DNA of 64,000 nt from Leptasterias polaris (taxonomy: Eukaryota; Echinodermata; Asteroidea; Forcipulatida; Asteriidae): assembly GCA_037783415.1 (NCBI GenBank), contig JAZGTN010000060.1:1054001-1118000 (forward strand). The letters run 5' to 3'. Shown piece by piece: positions 1 through 9,652 of the stretch (its first letter is position 1; the number at the start of each line of letters is the position of its first letter). The position numbers and the translations under genes are program-made. The notes below the pieces were generated by a model. That model saw nothing but the letters and a program-made list of their open reading frames with translations. It was not told the origin of the DNA and did no database searches.

Positions 1-227
1 AAATGAGTAAAGCAATAGTATTTATCTTGCAGGATAAAATCTGATGTTTGAAAAAAAGTTAAAACATATAGTGGGGGTTTTCAATGTTTTCTCATGACTC
101 CGAAGACCGATTGAGCTTAAACTTTCAGCTTAAACTTTCACAGGTTTGTTATTTTATGTATATGTTGGGTCACATCAAGTGTGGATACAGGTCTTTGGCA
201 ATTACCAATGTTGTACACACCCTTTAA
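1..227. repeat. TTAA-flanked MITE, truncated by window edge
   Basis: The right half of a MITE family whose full copies lie at 50102-50460 and 56753-57064. It ends in the shared terminus TACCAATGTTGTACACACCC followed by TTTAA. In the paralogous 3' flank of copy A (about 18605) the same spot reads without the element (ACCCTTTAAAATATAAAC), so this is an insertion at a TTAA site. Confidence 0.75.
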
Positions 228-1625
228 CATATAAACATGTAGGTCAGCCCTTGTGCTCAATAAAATTTCCAACTTTTTCCAAAGGAGCAAATATCATGCC
301 TGCATAAGCCATGGCCGATTTGTGGTTCATGAAAGTTGTCGTGTCTTCTGGCTTTTTTCTGGTTGTGCAGAGTCTACTGTCATCATTGCCAGTGCTTTAA
401 CTATATTTCTTATTTGAAGAAAGTGAGTACACCAGTAACGGCAGTTGGGAAGGTAGTACATTATGCTCTACCAGCCAGGCTGCTAGTGGATGATACCCAT
501 GCCTACATCCTTACGGACTGTGAAGAGGGTAACACTGTTTCAGCCCCAGTAACAGAAGTATTACTGGCATGACAAATGAACCTTACCTTTATTCCAAAAG
601 TAAGCAGATATCTCCTAAAAAATTCAATAAATAAAACTGAAGTTGCACGGAAACTTTAAGTAACAAACAAACTTTAGACAAAGCGAGAAGGTAAAATATT
701 TCGTTCTCTTTTACAAATAAAACATGCATAAAAAACAAGGGACAAATTTCAGTATCCTGCCACCACTTTTTCATTTGTTATGAAATAAAACGGTATTTAA
801 TTTACTCATATGAGATATTCCTTTTTGTAATAATTTGTGAAAAAGTGGTGGCAAGATACGAACATTTTTCAAAACTAAAAGGACAAACAAATAAATGTTC
901 AAAGAACTTTAACTATAGCTTGCTTTTTTTTTGGGGGGGGGGGTCTACAAAAGTAATTGAACCACAACAAAAATATCCAGCCGGAGGAACCTTACTTTGT
1001 GTTTTCAGAGACTGCATCAATTTTATGTAAAAAAAAAATAAAAATAATGAAATAGCGCACAGTTTTGTGTTGAAAGTAAAATAAACAATGAATAATCCCT
1101 TAATACTGACCTGGAAGAGGCTGCTAGATAAATGTATTTCAATTTTGTCTTCTGTTACTTTAATTGAAAACAGAATTTAGATTTAAATTAGTGCTTTCTT
1201 TTGACCAACCAACCCACAATTTCATTAACAAGTTTTGAAATGTTATAACATTGATAATTCAGACTAGATTTGTAAACCCACAGTATATTTTGAATTATAA
1301 CGTTTTGAGGGTCATGCAATTAATAGATTGTGTAAATATAAGAATCTATCACCCGTGGATTCTGTGCTTCAACTTTTGAGGAGACTTGATAAATTTAGGC
1401 ATTAAAGTTGGCCCTAAAGTTGTGGAGAAGTGCTTCACGAAAACTGACAGCAAGTCGGTTTTGGGAAAAAGCACATTTTCGTCAGGTAGTTAGCAAAAAT
1501 TCCAAACGGCTGACCTGCCAAAAATTGAAAAGAATTCTGAAGTTCAGTCGTCCGAAAACACATTTGATTGGTTTTCAAGAGGCTGAGAGACTTACACGAT
1601 TTGTTGAGTATTTTTGAATATTTAT
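228..1625. repeat. 3' flank of a further (off-window) NKRF-like duplication unit
   Basis: This block is collinear with the sequence downstream of copy A (about 18605-19385) and of copy B (about 52215-53870). Shared stretches include the GTCAGCCCTTGTGCTC segment, the CTGGAAGAGGCTGCTAGATA segment and the block ending near TTTTTGAATATTTATCATTT. I see no convincing gene. Small open frames here occur in both strands of a repeated block and in three places, so they are treated as non-coding. The block includes a homopolymer region (T-run then G-run) near 920-943. Confidence 0.65.
746..872. repeat. Foldback hairpin MITE (about 125 bp)
   Basis: It starts with GTATCCTGCCACCACTTTTT and ends with the inverse, AAAAAGTGGTGGCAAGATAC. 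It is therefore almost one inverted repeat around a short centre (TTACTCATATGAG). Related copies sit at 3004-3118 and in every macrosatellite unit (first at about 29247-29430, there split by a small insertion). Confidence 0.7.
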
Positions 1626-1738
1626 CATTTAGCATGTGGGCGCACCACACTAAATAAACTCCCATAGGAACCAATGCTAAAATTGGGTGTTGACCTGGGT
1701 AATGGCCTGCCTTTTTGGGGTAATGGCCTGCCTTTTCA

Positions 1739-1880
1739 TGAGTCAACTTGAACAGCGCATGTTGGCGTCGGCCCCTTGCCGTCCATGGGTCTGGTGGCGC
1801 TATATCGATGACATCTTTTTCATCTGGACTAGTGATGAAGAAACAGGTCAACACCCAAAAGCTGGATACACCTGTAGGAC
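1739..1880 (+). pseudogene. Penelope-like element reverse transcriptase fragment
   Basis: The conceptual frame reads SQLEQRML, then WRYIDDIFFIWTSDEE. The RYIDDIFFIW block is the catalytic motif typical of Penelope-like element reverse transcriptases, where the two aspartates bind metal. Only about 45 residues around the motif can be followed before frames break, so this is a dead fragment. It lies inside the TIR element at 1634-2313, and a 3' motif seen in other retroelement tails (2122-2165) follows. Confidence 0.6.
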
Positions 1881-2121
1881 ACCACTTCAACCTTTCTAAC
1901 CTTCCATTTTGTCCTTTGTGTTCCCAACTTCTTGTGGTCAAGCTATCCCCTTCCCTTCATAACCCCCCCCCCCTTTGTCTTCATAATCCCTGCTTATACC
2001 CCAGTGCCTTCTCTGAATGCTTTCTGCTTTTCTCCCTCCACTCTCTCTATTCATGTATTTCCACTTGACTACTCTAGCGCAACTCTTGTCTGCTTGTATG
2101 TGTGAATTGTGTGTTGTCATT

Positions 2122-2180
2122 TAGCCTTCGAGAAAGACTCTGCTAGGGTCGAAACGTCAGGCCACTAACTTTTTTTTTGC
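2122..2180 (+). ncRNA. Hammerhead-like motif of a Penelope-type tail (degenerate)
   Basis: The bases can be arranged as GCCT, an unpaired stretch, GACTC, loop TGCTA, GGGTC, GAAA, CGTC, AGGC. That gives stem I (GCCT with AGGC), stem II (GACTC with GGGTC), the conserved GAAA box and a GTC cleavage triplet in the order of a hammerhead ribozyme. Stem III would be minimal, as reported for Penelope-like elements. The CTGATGA box is not present (TCGAGAAA stands there), so self-cleavage is doubtful. Related tails occur at 12967, 29293, 44418 and 63452. Confidence 0.35.
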
Positions 2181-2461
2181 ATTTATACCACAGGTCCTTT
2201 TGGTTGGTAGGCAGTTTGCAACAGCTAATTCTATTTTCGGGTTTACAAATTATGATAAGTATTATAGCTTGGCGCATGAATTCTGGCTTATTTGGTGTGG
2301 TGCGCCCATGTGTTAAGTAGTTAGGGCGCCACCAAGTGTTACCAAATTGCCGGGAAACGCGCACGCTCCTCTCCCACGGCCAGCATCATAACATTAACAA
2401 CAACAATATCAGAACTTCAGAACGACACAGAAACGGTCCCACAGAAACACAACTTCGGAAG

Positions 2462-2625
2462 ATGGAGGAGTTTTGCGAAAAGCAACGTGACCCGAACGAG
2501 CCAGCTAGCCACTGGAATGCTCGAAAACAGTTTATTGTCAATAACTGGGATCGTTACCATGGAAATCAACTGGTTTCATTGGCCATGGTCTGGTCAAATA
2601 TGGAGTTTCATGGAATCGGAAGCAC
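2462..2625 (+). CDS. NKRF: NKRF-like gene, copy A, exon 1 (XTBD N-terminal half)
   Basis: This exon encodes MEEFCEKQRDPNEPASHW and continues through NARKQFIVNNWDRYHGNQ and LVSLAMVWSNMEFHG. The pattern W-x-x-R-x-x-F, then L-x-S-L-x-M-x-W-x-N-x-x-F, is that of the XRN2-binding (XTBD) domain of NKRF, CDKN2AIP and PAXT-1. In those proteins the domain docks the nuclear 5'-3' exonuclease XRN2. The start is the first in-frame ATG. The exon ends AGCAC followed by the donor GTAAAT, splitting an ACA codon that exon 2 (13243) completes to give ...STYPPELMKRVQEMARGI. Compared with copy B there are two extra codons (Ile-Gly) just before the splice site, inside the domain. Gene identity comes from joining both exons. 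Expression is not shown by sequence. Confidence 0.8.
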
Positions 2626-3003
2626 GTAAATTAAAAACTGCCTTCAAAACTCATTCCGAAAACATGGAATCAACAATATATTGAACAAAATCAGTTATCA
2701 GGTTGGACTCCTCCTCCGTTGCATACAACGCTGACTATTATGGAGTCAACTCAACCATCAACTAACACCACATGTATACTGAATCTGCTGACTGTCTGTG
2801 TCTGTGTAAATAAATGCCTGTGGCGTTTACGGACTCTGGTGTACTGCATGTACTGGGGATGTCAGTCACAAAACGAATTAACGTATCTGCCATAATACTG
2901 CCTACACTACACACACTATACAGTCCTTCTGTTTTGAAAATCATAGGCGTGTTTGTGGAAAAACACACACCTGGATTTTTCCAGGTGTGATTTTGGAAAT
3001 ATT

Positions 3004-3118
3004 TCTGTATCCTGCCACCACCACTTTTTCATTTGTTATGAAATAAAATAGTATCTAATTTACTCAAATGAGTACTTTAATATTTCATAACGAAGTAGAT
3101 GGCAGCTAGGATACGGAA
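3004..3118. repeat. Foldback hairpin MITE, uninterrupted copy
   Basis: Same family as 746-872, with GTATCCTGCCACCACCACTT at the left and its degraded inverse (GATGGCAGCTAGGATACGG) at the right. This copy has a single GAAATAAAATAG in its left arm. In the paralogous macrosatellite units that word is duplicated around a 42-bp insertion. Confidence 0.65.
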
Positions 3119-3286
3119 ATTTTTCCGTTAGTGCTTGATTTTAATGTTACAACATTATTTGATTTACATAAAAATATGAAGTGGAAATGTACGCCAAGAA
3201 GGCGTGCATAGATATAGAGAGTGATCAGGCGTGTGATTATTCGCACTCTTGGGGAAGCTTTTAGGTGTGCAATGATGGGAAACCGG

Positions 3287-3385
3287 TCAACTCGTACGCA
3301 CGCAAACTCGTACGCCTGCCGACCCGTACACCAATTGGTCAACTCGTGCGCCCACCAACTCGTTTACGCACCAACTCGTACACAA
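3287..3385 (+). repeat. Left terminal CAACTCGTAC repeats of MULE copy A
   Basis: There are about six copies of a motif close to CAACTCGTACGC, at irregular spacing of 10-25 bp, in the opposite orientation to the cluster at 11805-11873. Confidence 0.7.
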
Positions 3386-3449
3386 GCCTTTCACACAGAT
3401 GTTTAGTATCCGTGCATTTGTAAAGCAGATTCCCCTTGTATTTTGCTTG

Positions 3450-3781
3450 ATTTCAAGACGTACCAAGAAAGACTAGGAAAGTTCTAAAGAAAGTTAAGCG
3501 GAGTCTGCCATCAAGAGGAGAGAACATTATTCAGCGTGTTGTTATGGATTTTGAAGCTGCTGTCTGGGGAGCAGTGAGAGCAGTTTACCCTGACCTACAC
3601 GTGCAAGGCTGCTTGTACCATTGGACACAAGCGATTTGGCGGCAGTGCCAGAACCTTGGATTAGCCGTCCTTTACTCCACGAACTCGTCAGTACAGTCCT
3701 GCATTCTGAAATCGATGTCCCTCCCATTCCTGCCTCATGAACATGTCTGGAAGCATTCACGAATCTGAGATATTCGGTTTG
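3450..3781 (+). pseudogene. MULE-type transposase, upstream part (copy A)
   Basis: The frame reads ...VKRSLPSRGENIIQRVVMDFEAAVWGAVRA, then PDLHVQGCLYHWTQAIWRQC, then NLGLAV. The order of an acidic residue in MDFE, the GC-x-(Y/F)H pair and the Q-x-I-W-R run before LGL is the core of MULE-family transposases, which carry a DDE/D nuclease with an inserted C-x-H segment. The frame is cut at 3781 by the LINE. It resumes at 10654 after the duplicated target CGGTTTG. An uninterrupted version of the junction exists at 42225 in copy B. The N-terminus is not recognisable, so the gene was already partial. Confidence 0.65.
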
Positions 3782-4027
3782 TTATTATTGGTTTATTAAA
3801 AACATTCAAACATTGCAGCCAAAGGCTGAATTGTGTTTACAATACAGCAAGAGTTATTATACAAAATAGATTTTTAAAAGTGGAAAAGATAGAATTAAAA
3901 ACAATTTATACAAAAATAGAAGTATCCTATTGGGCCTATGACCATAAAATAACAAATAGTTGCACATATAAAAATACAAGACAAATAAATGGGGACATGA
4001 AAGGCAAGCACAATTAATTATACATTA

Positions 4028-4714
4028 TTATGAACTTTTGTTGAGTGTTTGGACGAGGGATGGAATGCAACTATTCCTGTACCGACCTGTTCGACATTTA
4101 GGAGGGCACATTTTGTTGGCATTGCGCAAGTTGTTTCTATTTGGTGGGAGCCAGTGCCTGTAGTTTTCAGATTCTAACAAGGTCTTTCCAAAATTTATAA
4201 ATAAATGTTCCAGTCTATCAGTGATGGTAGTTAAATTAAATTGCCGACATATTTCCACATACGATGTTGGTGTATTAGGCTGGCCAGCCAGGATAATACA
4301 AAGGGCCCTTTTTTGAAATTTTTTAAGGGTCATGATGTGGGTTTTAGTGAGTCCAGAATACCAAACAGGACAGGTGTATTCGATTGTGGGTCGGACATAC
4401 ATAACATACACTGTTAACAGATCCTTGACAGAAATAAAACACTGTTTAAGCTGTCGTAAAAAGAAGAGTCTACGGTTAAAATTACCACACATGCTGTTAA
4501 CCTGGGAATCCCACTTCAAATTACTCTCAGTTTGGTTAATTTGAGAATCTGAAATGTCGAAAGTGGGTAGATCAGGTGGGTTACGTTGGAAACTTATTCA
4601 TGTACTGGCATTTGGCAGGATTCAGTTTCATTTTATTTAAATCAGTCCATTGTTGTAAGTCATTGAGTACATTTTGCATGCTGGAACTCTCATTAGGATT
4701 AGAGAAGGTGTGAC
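4028..4714 (-). pseudogene. LINE reverse transcriptase, C-terminal part
   Basis: Reading leftward from 4714 the frame continues SHTFSNPNESSSMQNVL, then LQQWTDLNKMKLNPAKCQ (the thumb-proximal motif that follows the YxDD box in LINEs). After at least one frame break near 4560-4600 it reads KWDSQVNSMCGNFNRRLFFL and YVRPTIEYTCPVWYSGL, a usual C-terminal block. Removing the inserted MITE and one TTAA rejoins the frame with the piece ending in YVDDPTL. It is non-functional because of the insertions and frame breaks. Confidence 0.7.
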
Positions 4715-4885
4715 TTAAAGGCCCTATACACTATTGGTAGATCGAAAAACACAAATGTTCACAGATTCTCACATAACTTACATGATTTAAAGTAAGTAAT
4801 GGTAGAAAGGGTTCCTTAACATATTTCTGCCTAAAATGCTATCGTTTCTGAGAAATGAGTAAAACAATAGTTTTTATCACGCGTG

Positions 4886-5016
4886 TGTAATATTCTGGAC
4901 AACTAAATGAACGAACATGTGTGACAGTACTTGCCAGTATCATGAGTGCTTTATTATAAGCTATGCAGTACGCATGCTCAATCTCAGCTCATTAACATAT
5001 GTATGAATACATTACA
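4886..5016 (-). repeat. 3' LTR of the Gypsy element
   Basis: It runs from TGTAATATTCTGGACAACTA to GTATGAATACATTACA and is the same as 9653-9783. Confidence 0.93.
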
Positions 5017-5034
5017 CTGCTCTCCCCTTTTAAG
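5017..5034 (-). promoter_or_regulatory. Polypurine tract
   Basis: On the minus strand the bases just before the 3' LTR read CTTAAAAGGGGAGAGCAG. This is a purine-rich primer site for plus-strand DNA synthesis. Confidence 0.75.
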
Positions 5035-5277
5035 TATTAAACCCAATGATTTAGTTGCACATTATCTTTGGTGTACTTGAATAAAACAAATATTAAGTAT
5101 CCAGAAGATAAACATACTCTTGTGTGGCATAACATGTGGCAGAATGAAATAGTAAATTATCAATCAAACTTATTAGACTTTGCTATAATCCACACTCCTT
5201 ATTTACTTTGGTAATGATTTGTGAAATAAAACTGTTTCTTTTGAAAATGTTCGAACTGGCTTTTTGTTTTGTTTTAA

Positions 5278-8200
5278 CTACAAGTCTAACTTAACTGGTG
5301 GTTTTCGGATCCTCTCTGATCTTCTGATCATAACCGGTTTAGATGCTGACCCCACTGAAGGTTTGTTTAACACTGTTTTAATACCCTCACTTTGACTAGA
5401 GGAGTCTGCTTCTTTATCTGTACTAGCTGAATTTTGTGATTCAACCACTGTGGTCGTTTCCAACTCACTTTCACCCAAAAACTCAGGAGATAGGTATTCA
5501 TGTTCAGGCTTGGGTTTATCTTTGGCTGGAATCATCTGGTCAACATGAACACTTCTGATTTTGTCCCCTAGTTTGACTAAGTATCTTTTAGTTCCACACA
5601 CTTCAACTATTTTCCCAACATCCCATTTGTTTTGACTTGACTTGTTGGGAGGACTGAGAACACGAACTTGCTCATCTGGTTCGAAACTCCTCTCTTTTTT
5701 GTTGGAGTCAAATTGTTGCTTTTGACGTAACTGTTGTTTTTCAACCCTTGATACCAAATTGGGTTGAACCAGACTTAGGCGTGTTCTGAGCCTTCTCTTC
5801 ATCAACAACTCTGCAGGTGTGTAACCCGTTGTTGTGTGTGGTGTAGTCCTATATTTCAGCAAGAAACTTGCCAAACGATGTTTCATGCTGAGCTTTGAAC
5901 TACCCTGCAAAACCTGTTTCTTAAGGGCTTCTTTGACAATTCTAACAGATCTTTCAGCTGCTCCGTTTGAGGCTGGATGGTACGGTGGAACAAGTGTGTG
6001 TTTTACACCGTTCAGGTTCATGAACTCTTTAAACAATTCTGAACGAAACTGAGGCCCATTGTCAGAAACAAGTTCTTCAGGTAAACCATGGCATGCAAAT
6101 ATTGATCTCAACTCATCTACAGTACGCTCAGTAGTGGTACTTGACCCCATGTACTTGACCTCAATCCATTTAGAATGACTATCTATCAGTACAAGAAAGT
6201 GATCATTACCCTTTTCACAAAAATCTACATGAACTCTTTGAAAAGGTCTGCTTGGCCATGACCAGGGTTGCAGAGGTGTTTTTGGTGGTTTATTTCGGCA
6301 ATCTTGGCATACGCTGCATTTGCTTACCAGTGATTCAATTTCACTGTCAATACCAGGCCAGTACACAAAACTTCTAGCGATTGACTTCATACTCACTATG
6401 CCTGGATGTTCTGCGTGAAGTTCAGACATGATTTTGTTTCGCAATGACTCAGGTATTACCACTCTATAACCCCACTTAATGCATCCCTGCTCACATGACA
6501 GCTCATGGCGTCTATTATGGAAAGGCTTAAACTCTGTGCTCAATCCACTATCTACATCAGTCCAACCGTTCAATGTTTGTTCATAAACAATCTTAAGTAC
6601 ACTGTCCTTCCTGGTTTCTGCTGCAATCTCTGCTGCAGTTACAGGAAAGTCTTCATCTACAACATCCAAAGTGTAGATTGAGTTCTCACTTCCTACATCC
6701 GAGTTCTCATAGGGCAATCGAGACAACGCATCTGCTACTGCGTTGCACTTGGAGCTTCGATACTCAACTTTATAGTCATACATGGACAACAGAATTGCCC
6801 ATCGTTGCATTCTCGATGCAGCCGTGGTAGGTATCGATGACTTGGGACCAAGTATTGTTAGTAGTGGCTTATGATCAGTCACTAGAGTGAATGGTCTTCC
6901 CAAAAGGAATTGATGGAACTTCTTGACTCCAAAGATGATGCTGAGTGCTTCCTTTTCTATCTGTGCATAATTGCGTTCACTCGATGATAGCGTGCGAGAT
7001 GCAAAAGCAATAGGCTTTTCCTGTCCGTCATCCATGACGTGGCAGATCACTGCACCTACACCATAGCTTGAAGCATCACAAGCAAGTTTCAATTCACGTG
7101 TCGTGTCATAGTGAACAAGGAGTTTATCACTTGTCAAGTTCTTCTTGCAAGTATCATATGCACGTTGTTGTTCCTTTCCCCACATCCAAGTCGTGTCTTT
7201 CTGTAGCAAGATATGAAGTGGCTGTAGCACAGTTGCAAGATCTGGAAGGAATCGTGCATAGAACTGCACCATTCCAAGGAATGATCTTAGCTCTGACACG
7301 TTTTTAGGCTCTGGAGCATTTACGACGGCCTCTATTTTTGCCTTCACTGGGCGAAGTCCGTTGGCGTCTACTCTGAGTCCAAGGTATACCACTTCAGACT
7401 GCGCAAATGCACATTTACTTTGTCGCAGTTTGACATTGTGACTCTCGAGTCGTGCGAAAACCTGTCCAAGGATTTCCATGTGTTCCTTTATGCCTACCGT
7501 GGATATTAGTAGGTCATCCTGGTTGCACACAATATGTGGTATGCCTTGCAACATTTTATCCATGACAGACTGGAAGATCTTTGGGGATGACTTCACACCA
7601 TAGGGCAACTTTGTATATGAATATAAACCCTTGTGTGTGTTGATTGTCAAGAAAGGTTGACTTTCCTTGTCAACATTGAGTTGGGCGTATGCGTGTGACA
7701 AATCCAACTTTGTGAAGACTCTTGATCCGCTAAGTTCTGCATACAGATCTTGCGAGGTTGGCAACGGGTATTGTTCATCGTCAACCGCTTGATTGATAGT
7801 GACCTTGTAGTCACCACAGAGTCTAACAGTTTTGTCAGCCTTGGGCACAACTACTACTGGTGTTGCCCAATCGCTCTGTGTTGTCTTCACTAGCACCCCA
7901 TTTTTCTCTAACTTCTCCAGTTCTTCCTCTACTTGTTGCTTTAGTGCGTATGGTACAGGTCTCGGTCTACAGTACACTGGTTTTACTTCCTGTCTTAGTC
8001 GAATGTGTGCAGTGTATCCTGTGATGCCTGTGTAACTGTCGGCAAACATATCTGCATATCTATCTAGCAGATTGTTAAGGCATGACTCTGATGAATCAAC
8101 ACTGAAAATGTTTTTCCAGTCTAGCTTCAGTCTACGCAGCCAATCCTTGCCAAGGAGAGTTGGTTTGTTGCAATAGCCAGCTACGATGATGGGCAGTGTT

Positions 8201-9363
8201 ACAGACTGACCCTTGTATTGAACTTTACAGTCCATTTGTCCACATGTCTCCAAGACTTCACCCGAGTAGGTTTTAAGCTGAACCTTACTCGCAGACAATG
8301 GTATCTGTCCAAACTTGGTTTCGTACATGTCTTTGCTCATGACGGAACAGTCTGCTGCAGTGTCAATGCGCATCTCAATTGACTGACCGTTAACCAGAAT
8401 TTGGGTTTTAAAGTCCTTGCCTTGGCTAGTTGTAGGTTTGTCAATGTTGGTTGCATAAATGGTGTACAAGCCAAGTTCATCTCTATCTGGGTCCACCTCC
8501 AAGTTGTGAACTCCTTTCTGTTGGAATTGACGCTTGTTTCCCACAGGTTGTCTATTTCCTGTTTTAGATTTAGCACGACATGCTGAAGCGATGTGACCTT
8601 TCTTTTGACAGTTATAGCACTTTGCTGTTTTGAAGGTACACGAGTTTGATGAGTGACTACCATTGCAGCGATAACAACTGGCTGAACTAGTCTCCCCATT
8701 TGACTTTGGTTTCTGTTTAGTGCCTTTTGTTCTGGCCATAGGCGCTGCTTTGTGACTATGGACAGCTGCAACAGTTTGTGGTGGACGAAACTCACGAGCA
8801 TTCTTTGATGCCATCTCCATTGTAGTAGCTATCTTACATGCTCTCTCAAATGTGAGATCTGTAGTATTCAAAAGCTTTGATTGAATTCTCTCATCCACTA
8901 ACCCACAAACAAATCTGTCTCGTAAAGCTCGATCAAGAAAAGTTCCAAAGTTACAGTGCAACGTTAAGTTTTTCAATGCAACAATGTACTCACTGACTTT
9001 CTCATTCTGTTTCTGGTTTCTGGTGCCGAATTTGTAGCTTTCAGCGATTTCCAGAGGTGTTGGATTGAAATGGTCTTCCAACTTTTTCAAAATGTCCTTG
9101 AAGAGCACATCCTTTGCCTTCTTGGGAGTGAGGAGATTTACAAGTGTGCCGTACACTTCCGGACCGACCTCCGTGAGCAGAATCGCTTTCATGCGTTCTC
9201 GAACGGCTTCATTTGCGGCAATCACTGCCTCTCCTTCACCGCTGGTCTCTGTTATGTTGTTAGCCATAAAGAACATGTCAGCTCTCTCCATGTAAGAGCT
9301 AAACGGCTCCTTAGATTTGTCATAAGTGCCAAGCTTTCCGATGTAGCCCGTGGACGCCGCCAT
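5278..9363 (-). CDS. Gypsy gag-pol polyprotein (1361 residues, one frame)
   Basis: This one frame encodes the whole element. Gag occupies about residues 1-225. Two zinc knuckles follow: CYRCNGSHSSNSC near 229, which has C-C-H-C spacing, and CYNCQKKGHIASAC near 247. The aspartic protease is near 331 (RIDTAADCSVM, with DTA where DTG or DSG is common). Reverse transcriptase lies at about 470-650, with LDLSHAYAQL and LPYGVKSSPKIF, and the active site reads CNQDDLLIS near 613. RNase H (CDASSYGVGAV) starts near 760. Integrase has an HHCC finger near 983-1010 and the D, D and E residues in HVDFCE, SDNGPQF and NGAAERS. The active-site aromatic residue before QDD is Asn instead of the usual Tyr, which may impair catalysis. 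Gag and pol fused in one frame with short LTRs is seen in some animal Gypsy lineages such as Mag-like elements; I infer that placement only loosely. Confidence 0.93.
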   Translation of the reverse strand: MAASTGYIGKLGTYDKSKEPFSSYMERADMFFMANNITETSGEGEAVIAANEAVRERMKAILLTEVGPEVYGTLVNLLTPKKAKDVLFKDILKKLEDHFNPTPLEIAESYKFGTRNQKQNEKVSEYIVALKNLTLHCNFGTFLDRALRDRFVCGLVDERIQSKLLNTTDLTFERACKIATTMEMASKNAREFRPPQTVAAVHSHKAAPMARTKGTKQKPKSNGETSSASCYRCNGSHSSNSCTFKTAKCYNCQKKGHIASACRAKSKTGNRQPVGNKRQFQQKGVHNLEVDPDRDELGLYTIYATNIDKPTTSQGKDFKTQILVNGQSIEMRIDTAADCSVMSKDMYETKFGQIPLSASKVQLKTYSGEVLETCGQMDCKVQYKGQSVTLPIIVAGYCNKPTLLGKDWLRRLKLDWKNIFSVDSSESCLNNLLDRYADMFADSYTGITGYTAHIRLRQEVKPVYCRPRPVPYALKQQVEEELEKLEKNGVLVKTTQSDWATPVVVVPKADKTVRLCGDYKVTINQAVDDEQYPLPTSQDLYAELSGSRVFTKLDLSHAYAQLNVDKESQPFLTINTHKGLYSYTKLPYGVKSSPKIFQSVMDKMLQGIPHIVCNQDDLLISTVGIKEHMEILGQVFARLESHNVKLRQSKCAFAQSEVVYLGLRVDANGLRPVKAKIEAVVNAPEPKNVSELRSFLGMVQFYARFLPDLATVLQPLHILLQKDTTWMWGKEQQRAYDTCKKNLTSDKLLVHYDTTRELKLACDASSYGVGAVICHVMDDGQEKPIAFASRTLSSSERNYAQIEKEALSIIFGVKKFHQFLLGRPFTLVTDHKPLLTILGPKSSIPTTAASRMQRWAILLSMYDYKVEYRSSKCNAVADALSRLPYENSDVGSENSIYTLDVVDEDFPVTAAEIAAETRKDSVLKIVYEQTLNGWTDVDSGLSTEFKPFHNRRHELSCEQGCIKWGYRVVIPESLRNKIMSELHAEHPGIVSMKSIARSFVYWPGIDSEIESLVSKCSVCQDCRNKPPKTPLQPWSWPSRPFQRVHVDFCEKGNDHFLVLIDSHSKWIEVKYMGSSTTTERTVDELRSIFACHGLPEELVSDNGPQFRSELFKEFMNLNGVKHTLVPPYHPASNGAAERSVRIVKEALKKQVLQGSSKLSMKHRLASFLLKYRTTPHTTTGYTPAELLMKRRLRTRLSLVQPNLVSRVEKQQLRQKQQFDSNKKERSFEPDEQVRVLSPPNKSSQNKWDVGKIVEVCGTKRYLVKLGDKIRSVHVDQMIPAKDKPKPEHEYLSPEFLGESELETTTVVESQNSASTDKEADSSSQSEGIKTVLNKPSVGSASKPVMIRRSERIRKPPVKLDL

Positions 9364-9631
9364 TTTGTCCCGGTGCTTGCGTGACCCTTGACCCGTGCAC
9401 TACCCGACTATCATAAAAGTTCTCCAGTTGTCTTCTAACAACGGTGCGTACGCTGGTTGTCACTGTGTTCTATGTACACATGTGCTGAACTTTCATCGGT
9501 GAGCTGAAGTTAGTACGCTCAATAAAACTCTCGCAAATGTCTGTTTTGGTGTAACAACTCCACCTAAAACTTACTTGTACGAAGTCTATACATGCTAACG
9601 GTGATCTCGACAAGAAAAAATACAGTCTGAG

Positions 9632-9649
9632 ATCCCATCCTCGTCGCCA
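9632..9649 (-). promoter_or_regulatory. Primer-binding site, complementary to tRNA-Ser(GCT) 3' end
   Basis: On the minus strand, three bases after the 5' LTR, the sequence is TGGCGACGAGGATGGGAT. This equals the complement of the 3' end of animal tRNA-Ser(GCT) including CCA (ATCCCATCCTCGTCGCCA), over 18 bases, as I know that tRNA. Confidence 0.75.
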
Positions 9650-9652
9650 ATT

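Larger units (their letters stand above)
1634..2313. mobile_element. TIR element upstream of NKRF-A exon 1
   Basis: It is bounded by inverted repeats: GGGCGCACCACACTAAATAA on the left and TTATTTGGTGTGGTGCGCCC on the right (19 of 20 pair). It is about 680 bp long and encloses a fragment of a Penelope-like reverse transcriptase and the 3' motif of such an element. One related end, in the opposite orientation, occurs at 23058 in front of copy B. It sits about 150 bp upstream of the predicted start codon of copy A, so it has replaced the distal promoter region that copy B keeps in another form. No transposase is visible, so it is non-autonomous or degenerate. Confidence 0.6.

Noticed and set aside
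336..572. 78-residue frame with a cysteine-rich start
   Set aside because: Occurs in a repeated block with a diverged, broken counterpart at 52325-52505. No splice or domain support, though a relic exon cannot be excluded.
1408..1941. Overlapping frames on both strands (69 and 168 residues) and relatives at 19130 and 23257
   Set aside because: They occur in a repeated block in three places with frame differences, and they span the boundary of the TIR element at 1634.
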